The notes under the pieces: generated by a model
What the model was told of the DNA's origin: nothing
Databases searched by the model: none
Seen by the model: the letters and a program-made list of their open reading frames with translations, nothing else
Program-made: the position numbers and the translations under genes
NCBI GenBank assembly: GCA_017421145.1
Contig: JAFOTA010000156.1
Coordinates: 1 to 7,152, forward strand
Origin: Treponema sp.
GTDB lineage: Bacteria; Spirochaetota; Spirochaetia; Treponematales; Treponemataceae
Direction: 5' to 3'
Length of the DNA: 7,152 nucleotides
In this document: positions 4,912-7,152 of the stretch, in pieces
How the letters are laid out: every line of letters begins with the position of its first letter
How positions within the stretch are numbered: position 1 is the stretch's first letter

Positions 4912-6819
4912 CTACGGTCTGTTTTCCGAATACACGCCCAAAAGCCTTATGTCCTCAACCGTATCCTTCAAATCTTCCGTCATGCGCTTGACATAATCTG
5001 CCGTACTCTCGCCCTCCGAAAGCACAATCCGGGAAAGCTCCGCATCTGCATAAAACCAGTAGTTCCATGCACGGCCTTCCATCGGTCGGGATTCAAGCCT
5101 TGTGAGGTTCACGTTGAATTTTGCAAACACACCCAGGCTTTTATACAGCATTCCCGGCTCATTTTTAGTCTTGAATATGAAACTCGCCATATTCGGCTTT
5201 ACATTGTCAACGAGTCCCTTTTTCTGGTTCACCGACTGAATCACAAGAAAACGCGTGAAATTGTTCGGATCATCCTCTATGTCTTCCTGGATTATGTCCA
5301 TGCCATAAAGCTCCGCATTTACGACGCTTGCAATGGCGGCCAGCGACTTGTCTTTTTTTTCAGCAACGAACTGAGCGGCAGTGGCTGTTGAAACTGAATC
5401 TATATGAACCCATTCCTTGTAATTGTCAAGGAATTTCTTGCACTGACCGAATCCCTGTGGATGGCTGTACACCGTCCGTATATCATCGATCACCGCACCT
5501 TTCACACCGAGCAATGCATGACGGATATTGAGCGTAACGGCACCGACTATAGTCACATCCTCGAAGCGGCAGAAATTGTCATAGTTCTGGTAAACCGAGC
5601 CTGCAAGTGAATTTTCAATCGGAACCATTCCGTAATCAGATTTTCCGTCAAGAACCGACTGGAAGATTTCGGAAAATGAATTAACGGAAACGGGAGTAAC
5701 GTCGGCAGAATCAAAGAACCTTGTTATTGCCTGCTCAGCATACGCACCCCTCTTTCCGCTGTACGCACATACGACTTTCTCGCGTTCGGACGTTGAAACG
5801 CATGACACGGCTTTTCCAAGAACCGGAGCCATTGCCTTTATGTCATGCATCAGCTTGTCGAACTGGAAGAAGAACAAAAAATTTCCCGCCGCATTTTTAT
5901 TTCCGCAATCTGCATGGACTTCAATCACAAGACCGTCGGCACCGGCAGAAACAGATGCCATGCTCAACGGCTGCACATTGTCTTTTTGTCCGCGCACATG
6001 GCATGGATCCACGATGACCGGAAGATGCGTCATTTTTTTGAGCACAGGAACGGATGACAAATCAAGCACGTCTTTCTGCGACTGCTCAAAAGTCTGCACG
6101 CCGCATTCACAAAGAATCACGTTCTCGCAACCGGAAAGCAAAAGCTGCTCAGCCGACATGAGGAAATCTTCAAGCGAAGAAACAGGATTCCTTTTCAAAA
6201 TCACGGGTTTGGAACACGAAGCTATTTTTTTCAAAAAATCATAGTCGCGCATTTTGTCCGGGTCAACGGAAATCACATCAGCATATTTTTTTACAAGCGC
6301 TATGTGTGATTCGCTCCGTATTCTCGAAATGACCGGTATACCGAATTTTTCACCGGCTTTTTTCAGGAGCAAAAGATTTTCTTCTATTTTTTCGTCATCA
6401 ATGGAAATGCAGTTTTCATATACATCCGCATAAAAAAGGGATGCTCCCGAAGACGCAACGGCACCGGCAGTCTCAATAAAATGAGTCCTGTCTTCAAAAA
6501 CGCCCAGATCGGCAATCACCACCACACGCTGACCACCGGCACGGATTATTTTTCCGCGTCCGTCCGGTATTTCAACGATGGTGTTTTCTTTTTTGAATTC
6601 ACGGCTAGTCATTTTATAGGGCTTGCTGATCGGAATCACGCATTTTATTCCCGGAATCGATTCAAGCTCAGACGGAGAAATGAACGACTTACCGACTGCG
6701 GCGATTATCGTTTCTTCTTCGCCCGTTATTTCATTGAGCCTGAAATGTCTTTCGGTCAAAAAATCCTTGAGATTCTGCTTTTCGTCCTGGGAAATGTCCT
6801 GCTTTAAGACGATGACCAT
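4912..6819 (-). CDS. DAHP-synthase-like domain fused to prephenate dehydratase with ACT domain
   Basis: A 635-residue fusion. Residues 1-70 match the ferredoxin-like N-domain of type I-beta DAHP synthases such as that of Thermotoga maritima (MVIVLK start, SKPYKMTSREF end). Residues about 86-335 follow the DAHP synthase barrel (ILKRNP 207-212, LCECGVQTFE 236-245, VDPCH 270-274, EVHA 300-303) but lack key catalytic motifs (see findings). Residues about 348-530 are prephenate dehydratase: GKRGAYAE (355-362), VPIENSLAGSV (399-409), SHPQGFGQC (452-460) and the catalytic TRF (522-524). An ACT domain follows (about 545-625) with the phenylalanine-binding ESRP (576-579). Prephenate dehydratase converts prephenate to phenylpyruvate, and ACT binding of phenylalanine normally inhibits it. 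No chorismate mutase domain was seen. The ATG follows the homoserine dehydrogenase stop by 8 bp with a good AGGGGA site. PheA activity is likely; DAHP synthase activity is doubtful, so I give no symbol. Confidence 0.9.
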   Translation of the reverse strand: MVIVLKQDISQDEKQNLKDFLTERHFRLNEITGEEETIIAAVGKSFISPSELESIPGIKCVIPISKPYKMTSREFKKENTIVEIPDGRGKIIRAGGQRVVVIADLGVFEDRTHFIETAGAVASSGASLFYADVYENCISIDDEKIEENLLLLKKAGEKFGIPVISRIRSESHIALVKKYADVISVDPDKMRDYDFLKKIASCSKPVILKRNPVSSLEDFLMSAEQLLLSGCENVILCECGVQTFEQSQKDVLDLSSVPVLKKMTHLPVIVDPCHVRGQKDNVQPLSMASVSAGADGLVIEVHADCGNKNAAGNFLFFFQFDKLMHDIKAMAPVLGKAVSCVSTSEREKVVCAYSGKRGAYAEQAITRFFDSADVTPVSVNSFSEIFQSVLDGKSDYGMVPIENSLAGSVYQNYDNFCRFEDVTIVGAVTLNIRHALLGVKGAVIDDIRTVYSHPQGFGQCKKFLDNYKEWVHIDSVSTATAAQFVAEKKDKSLAAIASVVNAELYGMDIIQEDIEDDPNNFTRFLVIQSVNQKKGLVDNVKPNMASFIFKTKNEPGMLYKSLGVFAKFNVNLTRLESRPMEGRAWNYWFYADAELSRIVLSEGESTADYVKRMTEDLKDTVEDIRLLGVYSENRP

Positions 6820-6823
6820 TTTT

Positions 6824-6829
6824 TCCCCT
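6824..6829 (-). promoter_or_regulatory. Ribosome binding site overlapping the upstream stop codon
   Basis: On the minus strand the TAG stop of the homoserine dehydrogenase (6830-6828) runs directly into GGGA, giving AGGGGA about four bases before the ATG at 6819. This supports co-transcription and likely translational coupling of the two genes. Confidence 0.7.
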
Positions 6830-7152
6830 AGAAACTGGACATGTTCCAGCTGACGGTTCTGAGTATGTCACCGAAAACACCTGCGGCAGTAACACCGGCT
6901 CCGGCACCATAACCGCGGACTGTCAGAGGAATCGGAGTGTAGCGTGCCGTAGTAAACACAAACGCATTTTCACCGCCGCGAACACCGTAGAGAGGATCGT
7001 CCGGTCCCACCTCAAGCATTCCCACGCTCACCTTTCCGTCCTTTATGCTGGCGCCCATGCGGAGAACCTTGTTTTCCTTTTTAAGTGCGGCCATCTTTTT
7101 GTCAAAGTAGTCGTCAAGCTCGGGGAGTTTTGCAATGAATTCCTCGACCGAA
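6828..7152 (-). CDS. Homoserine dehydrogenase, C-terminal part (ThrA-type; gene runs off the window)
   Basis: Only the last 107 codons of the gene are inside the window; the frame is open to the right edge, and the methionine near 7094 is internal. Homoserine dehydrogenase reduces aspartate semialdehyde to homoserine, the branch point to threonine and methionine. The visible part runs from SVEEFIAKLPELDDYF through GKVSVGMLEV, DDPLYGVRGGENAF, then RGYGAGAGVTAAGVFGDIL near the end. From memory this aligns along its length with the end of E. coli ThrA and MetL (ELD…, GENAL, RGYGAG..VTAAGV), so the whole gene may be a fused aspartokinase-homoserine dehydrogenase (thrA); the kinase part is not visible. 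It ends 8 bp before the fusion gene, giving a likely operon. No ACT domain follows the catalytic region, as expected for the fused type. Confidence 0.9.
   Translation of the reverse strand, partial: SVEEFIAKLPELDDYFDKKMAALKKENKVLRMGASIKDGKVSVGMLEVGPDDPLYGVRGGENAFVFTTARYTPIPLTVRGYGAGAGVTAAGVFGDILRTVSWNMSSF

Noticed and set aside
4420..5391. Long plus-strand open frame of 323 codons
   Set aside because: It lies antisense across ilvN and the end of the prephenate dehydratase fusion, both clearly real; its sequence has no domain and looks like a shadow frame.

Overview
The window looks like a stretch of spirochaete chromosome, most likely Treponema or a close relative. This is an inference from protein flavour: a short XRE regulator whose N-terminus resembles treponemal paralogues, a small eight-cysteine zinc protein, and a DAHP-synthase-like/prephenate dehydratase fusion. 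Base composition is moderate, with many short A and T runs. No RNA gene, insertion sequence, CRISPR array or phage gene was seen.

Left part (1-2022): a small XRE regulator (+), a small zinc-ribbon-like protein (-), then a two-gene (+) unit made of a pentapeptide-repeat protein and a metallo-beta-lactamase-fold protein that overlap by ATGA. The zinc-ribbon and pentapeptide genes diverge from a 52-bp gap. It holds two interlocking sigma70-like promoters, each placed so that its start point would fall on the start codon, which predicts leaderless mRNAs. The MBL protein has His where the family's metal-binding Asp normally sits.

Middle (2048-4312): a long (-) gene for a membrane-anchored or secreted protein with a C-terminal HEAWH zinc-protease motif and a downstream Glu, divergent from a (+) gene of unknown function. 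No transcription terminator hairpin was recognised at any of the three convergent gene ends, where the gaps are only 6 to 25 bp.

Right part (4320-7152, all -): an amino-acid biosynthesis cluster read from high to low coordinates. It starts with the 3' end of a homoserine dehydrogenase gene (ThrA type, running off the window). Next, 8 bp on, is a fusion of a DAHP-synthase-like domain with a complete prephenate dehydratase plus ACT domain. After a 97-bp gap comes the acetolactate synthase regulatory subunit (ilvN). The cluster touches threonine/methionine, phenylalanine and branched-chain synthesis. The most notable point is that the DAHP-synthase half has the right fold signature but has lost several of the motifs that make the enzyme work (metal Cys, KPRTS loop, C-terminal Asp). 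It may therefore be a pseudoenzyme or regulatory domain attached to an intact prephenate dehydratase.
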